DNA from: an uncultured Acidimicrobiaceae bacterium | GTDB taxonomy: Bacteria > Actinomycetota > Acidimicrobiia > Spongiisociales > UBA5794 | Direction of reading: 5' to 3' | DNA: 64,000 bases | NCBI GenBank assembly: GCA_947259365.1 | Contig: CAMYMC010000019.1 | Span: 62,001 to 126,000, forward strand | Shown here: in pieces, positions 23,867-32,458 of the stretch | Layout of the letters: every line of letters starts with the position of its first letter | Numbering within the stretch: position 1 is the stretch's first letter | Notes under the pieces: model-generated | What the model saw: the letters and a program-made list of their open reading frames with translations, nothing else | Databases searched by the model: none | What the model was told of the DNA's origin: nothing | Translations under genes and position numbers: made by a program

Positions 23867-25657
23867 ATGACCGTCGACACCCGAGTTCTGCTCTCGGGCA
23901 ACGAAGCGATCGCCCAGGCCGCCGTCGAGGCGGGCGTGCAGGTCGCCGCGGGGTATCCCGGCACCCCGAGCACGGAGATCCTCGAGACACTGGCTCGCCA
24001 CGGCGAGATCGACGTGCGCTGGTCGCCGAACGAGAAGGTGGCACTCGACGTCGCCCTCGGCGCGTCCCTCGGTGGCGTCCGCACCCTGGCGACGATGAAG
24101 CACGTGGGCCTCAACGTCGCGGCCGACACGTTCATGACCGCGGCGTACACCGGCGTCGGCGCCGGGCTCGTCCTCATCAGCGCGGACGACCCGGGTATGC
24201 ACAGCTCCCAGAACGAGCAGGACAATCGCTTCTACGCCCGGCTCGCCGGAGTGCCGCTCCTCGAGCCGTCGGACAGCCTCGAGGCCAAGGAGTTCACGAA
24301 GCTCGCGTTCGAGATCTCCGAGGAGTTCGACACCCCGGTGCTCGTGCGCACGACGACGCGCATCTCGCACAACCGCGGCGTCGTCACCACCGAGGCGCGT
24401 CGCGTGCGGGAGACGCTCGGGTTCAGCCGCGATCCGTCGAAGTACGTGATGATCCCTGCGTACGCCCGGAGGCGCCGTCCCGTCCTCCTCGAGCGGCTCG
24501 AGGAGCTCACGACGTACGTCGAGGAGAGCCCGCTCACCGCCGACATCGCCGGCGATTCCACAGTCGGTGTCGTTACGTCCGGGATCGCCTATCGGTACGT
24601 GCGCGAGGTCATCCCCGGGGCGCGGGTGCTCAAGCTGGGTATCACCCATCCGCTGCCGATGGACCGGATCAAGTCCTTCGCCGCCGAGGTCGACCGTCTC
24701 TTCGTCGTCGAGGAGCTCGATCCGTTTCTCGAGGACGCGCTGCGCGCCGCAGGGATCGACGTCGAGGGCAAGGCGTTCTTCCCCAGGGCCGGGGAGCTGA
24801 GCCCGGACGCGGTGCGGAAGGGATTCGCCGCAGCCGGAGTGCTCGAGGCCCCGGCTCCGGTGCCGGAGCCGCCGGCGACGGTGGTCCGCCCACCGCTGCT
24901 GTGCCCGGGCTGTCCCCACACCGCCCCATTCCTCGTCCTCAAGCGCATCGGTGCCGTCGTCGCCGGCGACATCGGCTGCTACACCCTCGCCGCGCTGGAG
25001 CCCCTCGCCGCGATGGACACGTGTGTGGCGATGGGCAGCAGCATCGGGATGGCGGTCGGCCTTGCCGCCTCCGGGGGGACGGAGAAGCCGGTCGTGGCGA
25101 CGATCGGGGACTCGACCTTCCTCCACGGCGGCATCCCCGGTCTCATCGAAGCGGTCTACAACGAGGCGGATGTGACGGTGCTCATCCTCGACAACGGCAC
25201 CGTCGCCATGACCGGTGGCCAGGAGCATCCCGGCACCGGCGTCACCCTCCAGGGCGAAGACACCCGCCCGGTCGACCTCGTTGCGCTCTGCCGTTCGGTG
25301 GGCGTCGACGACGTCCGGGTCGTCGATCCCCACGACCTGGCCGCCACCTACCGGGAGATCGAGGGCGCCATCGCCCACAAAGGGCCGTCGGTCGTCATCA
25401 CCAACCGGCCCTGTGTCGTGGCCCCGACGAAGGTCAAGGATCACCCCTTCACCGTCGTCGCCGAGGCGTGCACGGCCTGTCAGCTCTGCATGACCGCGGG
25501 CTGCCCGTCCATCGTCTGGACGGACGAGACCTTCGAGGGCAGGCGCAAAGTGGCGATCGACACCACGACGTGCACCGGCTGCACGCTGTGCGCCCAGCTC
25601 TGCCCGCCGCGAGCGATCGTGCTCGACCCGGAGTGGGAGGCGCCGGGCCGTGGCTGA
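23867..25657 (+). CDS. iorA: Indolepyruvate:ferredoxin oxidoreductase alpha subunit
   Basis: 596 aa. The N-terminal pyrimidine-binding domain has GYPGTPSTEILE and MKHVGLNVAAD. The TPP-binding domain has LLCPGCPH, GDIGCYTL and GDSTFLHGG...DNGTVAMTGGQ. A C-terminal ferredoxin-like segment has CTACQLCMTAGCP and CTGCTLCAQLCP. This is the full IorA layout. The enzyme decarboxylates aryl-2-oxoacids to aryl-CoA and reduces ferredoxin. In this operon it could process arylpyruvates from aromatic amino acids, or have another 2-oxoacid substrate, and in either case supply reduced ferredoxin for benzoyl-CoA reductase. Confidence 0.88.
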   Translation: MTVDTRVLLSGNEAIAQAAVEAGVQVAAGYPGTPSTEILETLARHGEIDVRWSPNEKVALDVALGASLGGVRTLATMKHVGLNVAADTFMTAAYTGVGAGLVLISADDPGMHSSQNEQDNRFYARLAGVPLLEPSDSLEAKEFTKLAFEISEEFDTPVLVRTTTRISHNRGVVTTEARRVRETLGFSRDPSKYVMIPAYARRRRPVLLERLEELTTYVEESPLTADIAGDSTVGVVTSGIAYRYVREVIPGARVLKLGITHPLPMDRIKSFAAEVDRLFVVEELDPFLEDALRAAGIDVEGKAFFPRAGELSPDAVRKGFAAAGVLEAPAPVPEPPATVVRPPLLCPGCPHTAPFLVLKRIGAVVAGDIGCYTLAALEPLAAMDTCVAMGSSIGMAVGLAASGGTEKPVVATIGDSTFLHGGIPGLIEAVYNEADVTVLILDNGTVAMTGGQEHPGTGVTLQGEDTRPVDLVALCRSVGVDDVRVVDPHDLAATYREIEGAIAHKGPSVVITNRPCVVAPTKVKDHPFTVVAEACTACQLCMTAGCPSIVWTDETFEGRRKVAIDTTTCTGCTLCAQLCPPRAIVLDPEWEAPGRG

Positions 25658-26516
25658 GCCCGTCCGCAGCCTCCTCCTCGCCGGCGTCGGCGGCCAGGGT
25701 GTCGTCCTCGCCAGCATGATCGTGGCCGAGACGCTGCTGCGCGCCGGGTACGACGTGAAACAAAGCGAGGTTCACGGCATGGCGCAGCGGGGCGGCTCCG
25801 TCTTCAGCCACATCCGCTTCGGGCCGGCGGTGGAGAGTCCCCTCGTGCCGGAGGGCACGGCCGAGGTCCTCGCCGCGTTCGAGTGGGCGGAGGCGTTGCG
25901 CTGGCTCCAGTACGTGCGTCCCGGCGGGGCGGTCGTCGCCGACGTTCGCCGGGTCGTCCCGCCCGGGGCTTGCAGCGATCGGCGAGCATGGCTCTCGAGC
26001 TATCCGGTCATCGACGCCACCGTGCTGCGGGAGCGGGAGGTCAAGGCGCACCTCATCGACGCCACGGCCCTCGCCGCCGACCTCGGCAACGTCAGGGCGG
26101 CGAACAGCGTCGTGCTCGGGGCCCTGGCGGCGTATCTCGACGTCGGCCGCGACTATTGGGAGTCGACCATCGCAGACCTCGTCCCCCGCGGCACCGCGGA
26201 GGTCAACCTCGCCGCGTTCCGTTCCGGGGCCGAGGCGCCTGCGGCCCTCATCGATCTACCCGCGCCCGAGACCGGGACCGGGTTCGTCCCGGCGCGTATC
26301 GAGGTCAACGAGTCGTGGTGCAAGGTCTGCGACATCTGTTCCCGCGTCTGTCCCGAGTATTGCCTGGATCTCGACGGCGACACTCGCCTCGTCGTCGTGG
26401 CTCCGGACGCGTGCACCGGGTGCCGGCTCTGCGAGATGCTCTGCCCCGATTTCGCCATCACCATCCACCACGAGGGCCAGGTGCCCGCGCTCGCCACGAC
26501 GGGAGCCGGCCCGTGA
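25650..26516 (+). CDS. iorB: Ior beta/gamma-domain protein fused to a 2[4Fe-4S] ferredoxin
   Basis: 288 aa. Residues 1 to about 205 are the catalytic gamma domain of 2-oxoacid oxidoreductases (LAGVGGQGVVLAS, HGMAQRGGSVFSH). About residues 215-275 add a two-cluster ferredoxin (CKVCDICSRVCPEYC and CTGCRLCEMLCPD), which ordinary IorB lacks. The GTG start overlaps iorA by 8 nt and the stop overlaps korA by GTGA. The KOR genes that follow have no delta (ferredoxin) gene, so this fused domain could serve both enzymes. The fusion is seen directly; shared use is inference. Confidence 0.85.
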   Translation: MAEPVRSLLLAGVGGQGVVLASMIVAETLLRAGYDVKQSEVHGMAQRGGSVFSHIRFGPAVESPLVPEGTAEVLAAFEWAEALRWLQYVRPGGAVVADVRRVVPPGACSDRRAWLSSYPVIDATVLREREVKAHLIDATALAADLGNVRAANSVVLGALAAYLDVGRDYWESTIADLVPRGTAEVNLAAFRSGAEAPAALIDLPAPETGTGFVPARIEVNESWCKVCDICSRVCPEYCLDLDGDTRLVVVAPDACTGCRLCEMLCPDFAITIHHEGQVPALATTGAGP

Positions 26517-27661
26517 CCGAGGCAAGGCTCATCCAGGGGAACCAGGCCTGTGCCGAGGGAGCGCTCGCCGCCGGCTGCCGGTTCTTCGCCGGATACCCGA
26601 TCACCCCGTCGTCGGAGATCGCCGAGCACTTGGCCCGATCCCTCCCCGGTGCCGGGGGAACGTTCGTCCAGATGGAGGACGAGATCGCCTCGCTCGGCGC
26701 CGTGATCGGCGCTTCGGTCGGCGGCATGAAGGCGATGACCGCCACCAGCGGGCCCGGCTTCTCCCTCATGCAGGAGCACATCGGCTACGCGGCGATGGCT
26801 GAGGTGCCGTGCGTCGTCGTCGACGTCATGCGGGGCGGGCCCAGCACGGGGCTTCCCACCTCACCGTCTCAGGGCGACGTCATGCAGGCGCGCTGGGGTA
26901 CTCACGGCGGCCACCCCGCCATCGTGCTCGCCCCGGCGTCGGTCGCGGAGGTGTTCGAGCTCACCGTGCGGGCGTTCAACCTCGCCGAGCGGTTCCACAC
27001 ACCCGTCACCGTCGTCTTCGACGAGGTGATCGGGCACACGAGGGAGAGCGTCGTGCTCCCCGATCATGTCGACATCGTCGACCGGCGGCGCCCCGACGGC
27101 CCTGTGGAGGGATTCCTGCCGAAGGCCGCGGCCGCCGACGACATCACACCGCTGCCGGCGTTCGGCGACGGCTACCGGTACCACCTCACCGGACTCGTCT
27201 ACGACGAGCGGGGCTTCCCGACCACCGATCCGACCCAGACGGGGGCCCTCCTGGAGCGGTTGCACCGCAAAGTCGACGCCTACTCGCCCGAGATCGAGGA
27301 CGCCGAGACCTTCATGACCGAGGACGCGGACGTCATCGTCTTCGCGTACGGCATCGTCGCCAGGGCCGCGCGGGAGGCGGTCCGCCTGGCCCGTGAGGAG
27401 GGGGTGCGCGCCGGCCTGTTCCGTCCCGTCACGTTGTGGCCGTTCCCGGCGAAGGCGCTCGAAGCTGCGGTGGGGGCTGCCCGCACGGTGATCGCGGCGG
27501 AGATGAACCACGGGCAGATGATCCACGAGGTCGAGCGCGTCGCAGCCTCCACGGCGGAGATCGTGCCCCACCTCCGTGTCGACGGTGAGCCGATCTCGCC
27601 GGCCGAGCTGCTCGCGAAGCTCAGGGAGCGGGCCGCGGCCCAGACGGGAGGGCGAGGATGA
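26513..27661 (+). CDS. korA: 2-oxoacid:ferredoxin oxidoreductase alpha subunit (KorA type)
   Basis: 382 aa, pyrimidine-binding and transketolase-C-like domains. GYPITPSSEIAEHL is near residue 25, TATSGPGFSLMQE near 78, and MRGGPSTGLPT near 105. GTG start at 26513 overlaps the preceding stop, and the stop overlaps korB in ATGA. The KorA type oxidises 2-oxoglutarate or a similar oxoacid to the CoA ester and reduces ferredoxin. In denitrifying benzoate degraders a 2-oxoglutarate:ferredoxin oxidoreductase is the known electron donor system for benzoyl-CoA reductase, which fits this place. Confidence 0.88.
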   Translation: MTEARLIQGNQACAEGALAAGCRFFAGYPITPSSEIAEHLARSLPGAGGTFVQMEDEIASLGAVIGASVGGMKAMTATSGPGFSLMQEHIGYAAMAEVPCVVVDVMRGGPSTGLPTSPSQGDVMQARWGTHGGHPAIVLAPASVAEVFELTVRAFNLAERFHTPVTVVFDEVIGHTRESVVLPDHVDIVDRRRPDGPVEGFLPKAAAADDITPLPAFGDGYRYHLTGLVYDERGFPTTDPTQTGALLERLHRKVDAYSPEIEDAETFMTEDADVIVFAYGIVARAAREAVRLAREEGVRAGLFRPVTLWPFPAKALEAAVGAARTVIAAEMNHGQMIHEVERVAASTAEIVPHLRVDGEPISPAELLAKLRERAAAQTGGRG

Positions 27662-28476
27662 CCGACGTCCGCGACTACCTGCGGGAATGGGCGATGCCCC
27701 ACGTGCTGTGTCCCGGGTGCGCCCACGGCACCATTCTCCGTGCGTTTCTCGAGGCGGTGAAGCGCCTCGAGCTGGATCCGGACAAGCTCGCGATGGTGGC
27801 CGGCATCGGCTGCAGCAGCCGTCTCATCGGGTACGTGGATTTCTGCACCCTCCACGCCACTCATGGCCGCGCCCCTGCGTTCGCCACCGGACTCAAGCTG
27901 GCGCGACCGGATATGACGGTGGCCGTCGTCACCGGGGACGGTGACGGGCTCGCCATCGGGGGCAACCACCTCATCCATGCCGCCCGGCGCAACGTGGACC
28001 TCACCGTCCTCCTCCTCAACAACTCGATCTACGGCATGACCGGCGGCCAGGCGGCGCCGACGAGCCCGGCCGGGTCCGTCGCCTCGACCGCCCCCGCCGG
28101 CACCGCAGAGGCCCCGTTCGATGCCTGCAAGCTCCTCGAGGGAGCTGGGGCGTCGTTCGTCGCCCGGGTCATGGCCGTCGACCCGATCATGTCGACGAAC
28201 GTCATGGTTGAGGCCCTGTCGCATCGCGGCTTCTCGTTCGTCGAGGTCATCAGCGACTGCCCCGAGTACTTTGGCCGCTACAACGCTCTCGGCAGCGGAG
28301 CCGAGATGCTCGCCTGGATGGCCCGCAAGGAGGCCGGCGTCGCCGCCGCCCTCGCCAACAAGCGGTATGTGAACCACGTGCCGACGGCGAGCGACACGTC
28401 GGGTCTTGCCACCGGAGTCTTCCACCGTGAGGAACGTCCCGTGTTCACGGGCTTGAGCACGCAGGCGGCCCGGTGA
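27658..28476 (+). CDS. korB: 2-oxoacid:ferredoxin oxidoreductase beta (TPP) subunit
   Basis: 272 aa TPP-binding subunit. VLCPGCAHGTI is near residue 17, GIGCSSRL near 50, and the TPP motif GDGDGLAIGGNH near 95 continues into LNNSIYGMTGGQ. It forms the active site with KorA. The length is normal for KorB. It is embedded in a run of 4-nt overlaps (korA-korB-korC). Confidence 0.9.
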   Translation: MTDVRDYLREWAMPHVLCPGCAHGTILRAFLEAVKRLELDPDKLAMVAGIGCSSRLIGYVDFCTLHATHGRAPAFATGLKLARPDMTVAVVTGDGDGLAIGGNHLIHAARRNVDLTVLLLNNSIYGMTGGQAAPTSPAGSVASTAPAGTAEAPFDACKLLEGAGASFVARVMAVDPIMSTNVMVEALSHRGFSFVEVISDCPEYFGRYNALGSGAEMLAWMARKEAGVAAALANKRYVNHVPTASDTSGLATGVFHREERPVFTGLSTQAAR

Positions 28477-29018
28477 GCGGCGGCGACCGGACCGAGATCC
28501 GCCTCGCCGGCGCCGGCGGCCAGGGGGTCGTCACCGCAGGCCGGATTCTCGCCGAGGCCGCGATCCTCTCAGGGAGGACCTCGACGCACTCCCAGGTCTT
28601 CGGCCCGCAGTCCCGGGGCGGGGCGAGCCGCTCCGACGTCGTGATCGCCGACGCCGAGATCGGATTCCCCCTCGCGCTCGACCTCGACGTCCTCGTCGTC
28701 CTCAGCGAGGCCGCCTACACCCGGTACGTACCGGAGCTGGGCGACGCGGCGACGCTCGTCGTCGACGAGAGGGCGGTTCCCGGGACGGGAGACGGTCGGC
28801 CGCAGACGCACCGCTTCCCCATCGTCGAGACCGCGCACCGCATCGTCGGCAGCCCGGTCGCCACCGGCGTCGTCGCCCTCGGTGTCCTCGAGGCGCTCAC
28901 CGGCCTCGTCGACGCGGCGGCGCTCGAGAAGGCGGTGGGTTCGAGGGTCCCGGCGCATCGCCGTGAGGCGAACATCCAGGCACTCGCCGCCGGCAGGGAC
29001 CTGGGGCAGGCGGCGTGA
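28473..29018 (+). CDS. korC: 2-oxoacid:ferredoxin oxidoreductase gamma subunit (KorC)
   Basis: 181 aa, the CoA-binding gamma domain: GAGGQGVVTAGRIL near residue 13 and SQVFGPQSRGGASRSDVV near 41. GTG start in a GTGA overlap with korB; its stop overlaps the tetR start the same way. It completes a KorABC complex lacking a separate ferredoxin subunit. Confidence 0.88.
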   Translation: MSGGDRTEIRLAGAGGQGVVTAGRILAEAAILSGRTSTHSQVFGPQSRGGASRSDVVIADAEIGFPLALDLDVLVVLSEAAYTRYVPELGDAATLVVDERAVPGTGDGRPQTHRFPIVETAHRIVGSPVATGVVALGVLEALTGLVDAAALEKAVGSRVPAHRREANIQALAAGRDLGQAA

Positions 29019-29638
29019 CGGTCGTTGCCGGGTCGCTGAGCACGCGGGAGCGCATCCTGCGCGAGTCGGCAGCGCTCTTCCGCCGCCACGGGTACAACGG
29101 CACGAGCATGCAGGACGTCGCCGCCGCCGTCGGCATCACGAAATCGAGCCTCTACCACCACTTCCCCAAGAAGCAGGCCCTGCTCCTCGAGATCCTCGAG
29201 CTGACCGTCGACCGGGTCACCCCGGCGGTCCGCGCCATCGCAGAAGCGTCGTTGCCGGCCGCCGAGCGGCTGCGCCGGGCCGTCGCCATCCACATCGTCG
29301 AGGCGGTGCGCGACCAGGACAACGTCGCCTGCTTCATCGAGGAGGGCCGGTACCTCGATCCCGCGTACCGCGACGACTTCGTGGCCAAGCGCGACCGCTA
29401 CGAGGGCTACTTCCGCCGTATCCTCGGAAACGGGATCGAGGCGGGGGAGTTCCGCCGCCACGACGTGAGGCGGGCGGCGCTGGCGATCCTCGGCATGGCG
29501 AACTCAGTCGTGCGCTGGTACCGCGCCGATGGGCCCGACTCGCCGGACACGATCGCGACCGAGTTCGCCGAACTGGCCGTGCGGTCGGTGGCGGCGGACG
29601 GAGAAGGTCCCGGCGCCGGCGGGGCGCACGAGCGGTGA
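29015..29638 (+). CDS. TetR/AcrR-family regulator inside the Kor operon
   Basis: 207 aa. The N-terminal helix-turn-helix TSMQDVAAAVGITKSSLYHHF lies near residues 30-50, followed by a helical ligand domain typical of TetR proteins that bind acyl-CoA or aromatic ligands. It is translationally coupled on both sides (GTGA overlaps). It is the only TetR gene in the aromatic island, so it is the best candidate for the repressor that binds the ACCGAACGGCCGGACGGT palindromes at 14.8, 17.0 and 22.6 kb, including its own operon promoter. Confidence 0.85.
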   Translation: MTVVAGSLSTRERILRESAALFRRHGYNGTSMQDVAAAVGITKSSLYHHFPKKQALLLEILELTVDRVTPAVRAIAEASLPAAERLRRAVAIHIVEAVRDQDNVACFIEEGRYLDPAYRDDFVAKRDRYEGYFRRILGNGIEAGEFRRHDVRRAALAILGMANSVVRWYRADGPDSPDTIATEFAELAVRSVAADGEGPGAGGAHER

Positions 29639-30843
29639 GTGCGGCCCTGGACGGCGTCCGGGTTCTGGACCTGTCTCAGGGAGCCGCGGGCCCCACCTGC
29701 GCCATGCATCTCGGCGACCTCGGCGCCGACGTCGTCAAGATCGAGCCGCCCGGTGGTGAATGGGGGCGCCGACTCGGTCCGCCCTTCGTCGCTGGCGTCG
29801 CGGCCGCGTTCTTGGGAATGAACCGGAACAAGCGCAGCGTCGTTGTCGACCTCAAGAACCCCGGAGGCGCCGAGGTCGTTCTCCGTCTCGCCGACAGCTG
29901 CGACGTCGTGCTCGAGAGCTTCCGTCCCGGCGTCGCCGATCGGCTCGGCGTCGGGTACGCCGCAATCGAGGCGAGGAACCCCCGGGCCGTCTACGCCGCG
30001 ATCAGCGCCTTCGGCCAGCAAGGACCGTGGCGGTACCGGCCGGGCGTCGACGGAGTGGCCCAGGCGATGAGCGGCATCATGAGCGTCACCGGCACGGCAG
30101 ACGGCCCCCCGGTGAAGGTCGGGGTTCCCGCCGCGGACATGGCGGGAGGCGTGTTCGCGTCCCAGGCGATCATCGCCGCGTTGTATGCCAGGGAGCGCAC
30201 CGGTTGCGGTGAGCGGGTCGATGTGTCCCTGCTCGACTCGTTGCTCGCCTTCCAGGTCGTCCCGCTGTCGATGTACCTCGCCGCCGGCACGCCCCCGCAG
30301 CGGCTGGGCAGCGCGGCCCCGTACGCCGCCCCCAACGAGGCCTTCGAGACGGCGGACGGCTACGTGATGGTGGCGGCGTACACCGCGAAGCGATGGCCGG
30401 CACTCTGCGAAGCGCTCGGCCGTCCCGAGCTGGCCGGGGATGCGAGATTCGACACGAACGAGAAGCGGGTCCGCGCCCGCCCCGAGCTCGTCGCCGAGCT
30501 GGAGCCCTTGTTCCGCACCCGGACGACGGCCGAATGGATCGAGATCCTCGATGCCGCCGACGTGCTCTGCGGCCCGCTGCTGACGTACCCGCAGCTCGTC
30601 GCCGAAGAGCACGTCCTCGAGAGCGGATCGCTCGTCGAGACCCGGCATCCGGCGGTCGGTGCCGTGCGGACGGTGGGTCTCCCCGGCCGGTTCTCAGGGA
30701 GGCCGGCAGGACCCGGGGCACCGCCCCCACCCCTCATCGGGGAGCACACGGCCGAGGTTCTCGGCGAGTTCGGCTTCACCGCCGACGAGATCGCCGGACT
30801 GATCGAAGCGGGTGTGGTCCGGGGCGCAGACGCAGCGGATTGA
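29635..30843 (+). CDS. CaiB/BaiF family III CoA-transferase
   Basis: 402 aa. N-terminal [30 protein letters not shown] and the [22 protein letters not shown] region, whose Asp is the usual catalytic residue, mark the formyl-CoA transferase family. These enzymes move CoA between carboxylic acids, commonly in anaerobic aromatic degradation (for example succinyl-CoA:aryl-acid transfer). GTG start at 29635 overlaps tetR. Donor and acceptor are unknown; it could activate an aromatic or alicyclic acid without ATP cost. Confidence 0.85.
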   Translation: MSAALDGVRVLDLSQGAAGPTCAMHLGDLGADVVKIEPPGGEWGRRLGPPFVAGVAAAFLGMNRNKRSVVVDLKNPGGAEVVLRLADSCDVVLESFRPGVADRLGVGYAAIEARNPRAVYAAISAFGQQGPWRYRPGVDGVAQAMSGIMSVTGTADGPPVKVGVPAADMAGGVFASQAIIAALYARERTGCGERVDVSLLDSLLAFQVVPLSMYLAAGTPPQRLGSAAPYAAPNEAFETADGYVMVAAYTAKRWPALCEALGRPELAGDARFDTNEKRVRARPELVAELEPLFRTRTTAEWIEILDAADVLCGPLLTYPQLVAEEHVLESGSLVETRHPAVGAVRTVGLPGRFSGRPAGPGAPPPPLIGEHTAEVLGEFGFTADEIAGLIEAGVVRGADAAD

Positions 30844-30860
30844 GACGAAAGGAGACGCCC

Positions 30861-31673
30861 ATGGGCGATGACACGAAGGAGGCGGTGGTCGAGGACCCGG
30901 TGCTGTACACCCGCGAGGATGCAGTCGCCACGATCACCCTGAACCGTCCCGATGCCCTCAACGCGATGACCGTCGAGATGCTCGACCGGATGGGTGCCAT
31001 CCTCGACGAGGCAGACGCCGATCCCGGGATCCGGGTGCTGGTGTTGACGGGCGCCGGGGAGAAGGCGTTCTGCGTGGGCGCCGACCTCAAGGCACGGGCC
31101 GCCGAGTACGAGGCGGGGCTCATCCACGACCCGCTCGGCATCCTCGTTCGCAGCGTCTTCGGCAGGCTGGAGCGGCTGGGCGTCCCGGTCATCGCCGCCA
31201 TCCGCGGCTACGCGCTGGGCGGCGGGCTCGAGATGGCCCTCGCCTGTGATCTGCGCGTCGTCGCCGCAGGCGCCCGGCTCGGATTCCCGGAGGCAAAGGT
31301 CGGCTCGATGCCGGGGGCGGGCGGCACCCAGCGAGTGACCAGGCTCGTCGGCCCCGGGTGGGCCAAGGAGCTGATGTTCACCGCTGATCACATTCCTGCC
31401 GATGCGGCGCTACGCATGGGGCTCGTCAACCGGGTGGTGCCGGACGACGCGCTCATGGAAGAGACGATGGAGCTCGCGGGGCGGATCGCAACGCGGGCGC
31501 CGCTCTCCCTGGACCGGATCAAGGCCGCCGTCAACATGGCGACCGAGGCCGACCTCGAGAGCGGGCTCGAGTACGAGTCGACGTGCCACGCCGTCCTTCG
31601 CGCCAGCGAGGACCGCAAGGAAGGAATCCAGGCATTCGTCGAGAAGCGCAAGCCGCAGTTCGCGGGCCGTTGA
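30861..31673 (+). CDS. Enoyl-CoA hydratase/isomerase family protein
   Basis: 270 aa crotonase-fold protein with both catalytic glutamates of a hydratase in place ([11 protein letters not shown] and [17 protein letters not shown]) and the oxyanion loop AFCVGADL. It should be an active hydratase. In this context it could hydrate the cyclohexadienoyl-CoA produced by benzoyl-CoA reductase, or act later in beta-oxidation; the sequence alone does not decide. AAAGGAG precedes the ATG at 30861. Confidence 0.82.
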   Translation: MGDDTKEAVVEDPVLYTREDAVATITLNRPDALNAMTVEMLDRMGAILDEADADPGIRVLVLTGAGEKAFCVGADLKARAAEYEAGLIHDPLGILVRSVFGRLERLGVPVIAAIRGYALGGGLEMALACDLRVVAAGARLGFPEAKVGSMPGAGGTQRVTRLVGPGWAKELMFTADHIPADAALRMGLVNRVVPDDALMEETMELAGRIATRAPLSLDRIKAAVNMATEADLESGLEYESTCHAVLRASEDRKEGIQAFVEKRKPQFAGR

Positions 31674-31695
31674 GAGCTCACCGAGGAGGTTGATC

Positions 31696-32442
31696 GTGCA
31701 AGTCAAGGACCGGGTGGCGATCGTCACCGGCTCCGGCCAGGGCATCGGGGAGGGCATTGCCCGCGTCCTCGGTGGCGCCGGGGCGAAGATCGTCGTCAAC
31801 GATCTCGTGCCCGAACGCGTCGAACGGGTCGCCGCGGAGATGGACGCCGAGGGGGTCGCCGCGATCGGTGTCGGCGCGGACGTCTCCACCGCCGAGGGAG
31901 CGGAGCTGCTCGTCCAGAGCGCGGTCGACGCGTTCGACCGGGTCGACATCCTGGTGAACAACGTCGGCATGGCCCGGGACAAGTGGCTCGCCAAGATGAG
32001 CGAGGAGGACTGGGACGACGTGCTGCGGGTGAACCTGAAGTCCCAGTTCCTCTGCAGTCGGGCGGTGGCACCGCTGATGATGGACCAGGAGTACGGCCGG
32101 ATCATCAATGTGTCGTCGCGGGCGTGGCTCGGGGGGCCGGGGCAGGCGAACTACGCCGCCTCGAAGGGGGGCGTCATCAGCCTGACGAAGACGCTCGCCC
32201 TCGAGATGGCGAGGTTCTCGATCACCGCCAACTGCGTCGCTCCCGCCCTCGTCGACACGCCGCTGTTCCGCGGCCTGAAGGAGGAGGTCCAGGAGCGGCT
32301 CGTCAAGACCATCCCGGCCAAGCGCATCGGAACGCCTCAGGACATCGGGAACGCGGTACTGTTCTTCGCATCCGACGAGGCCTCCTACGTGACCGGCCAG
32401 GTGCTGTACGTCTGCGGTGGGAGGAGCCTGGGAGCCGGATGA
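31696..32442 (+). CDS. Short-chain dehydrogenase/reductase, FabG-like
   Basis: 248 aa classical SDR: cofactor motif TGSGQGIGEG near residue 11, NNVG near 86, catalytic Ser in NVSSRAW and YAASKGG. It reads as an NAD(P)-dependent oxidoreductase of a hydroxyacyl-CoA or cyclic alcohol. GTG start at 31696 with GAGGAGGT upstream. The neighbouring hydratase suggests a beta-oxidation-like step on ring-reduced acyl-CoA. Confidence 0.82.
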   Translation: MQVKDRVAIVTGSGQGIGEGIARVLGGAGAKIVVNDLVPERVERVAAEMDAEGVAAIGVGADVSTAEGAELLVQSAVDAFDRVDILVNNVGMARDKWLAKMSEEDWDDVLRVNLKSQFLCSRAVAPLMMDQEYGRIINVSSRAWLGGPGQANYAASKGGVISLTKTLALEMARFSITANCVAPALVDTPLFRGLKEEVQERLVKTIPAKRIGTPQDIGNAVLFFASDEASYVTGQVLYVCGGRSLGAG

Positions 32443-32458
32443 AGGAGGTGACGGCCCG

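Noticed and set aside
30861-32442. Assigning the hydratase and SDR as the dienoyl-CoA hydratase and 6-hydroxycyclohexenoyl-CoA dehydrogenase of the benzoyl-CoA pathway
   Set aside because: Only general family features are visible. The known dehydrogenase of that pathway is a zinc alcohol dehydrogenase rather than an SDR, and the ring hydrolase was not seen in the window.
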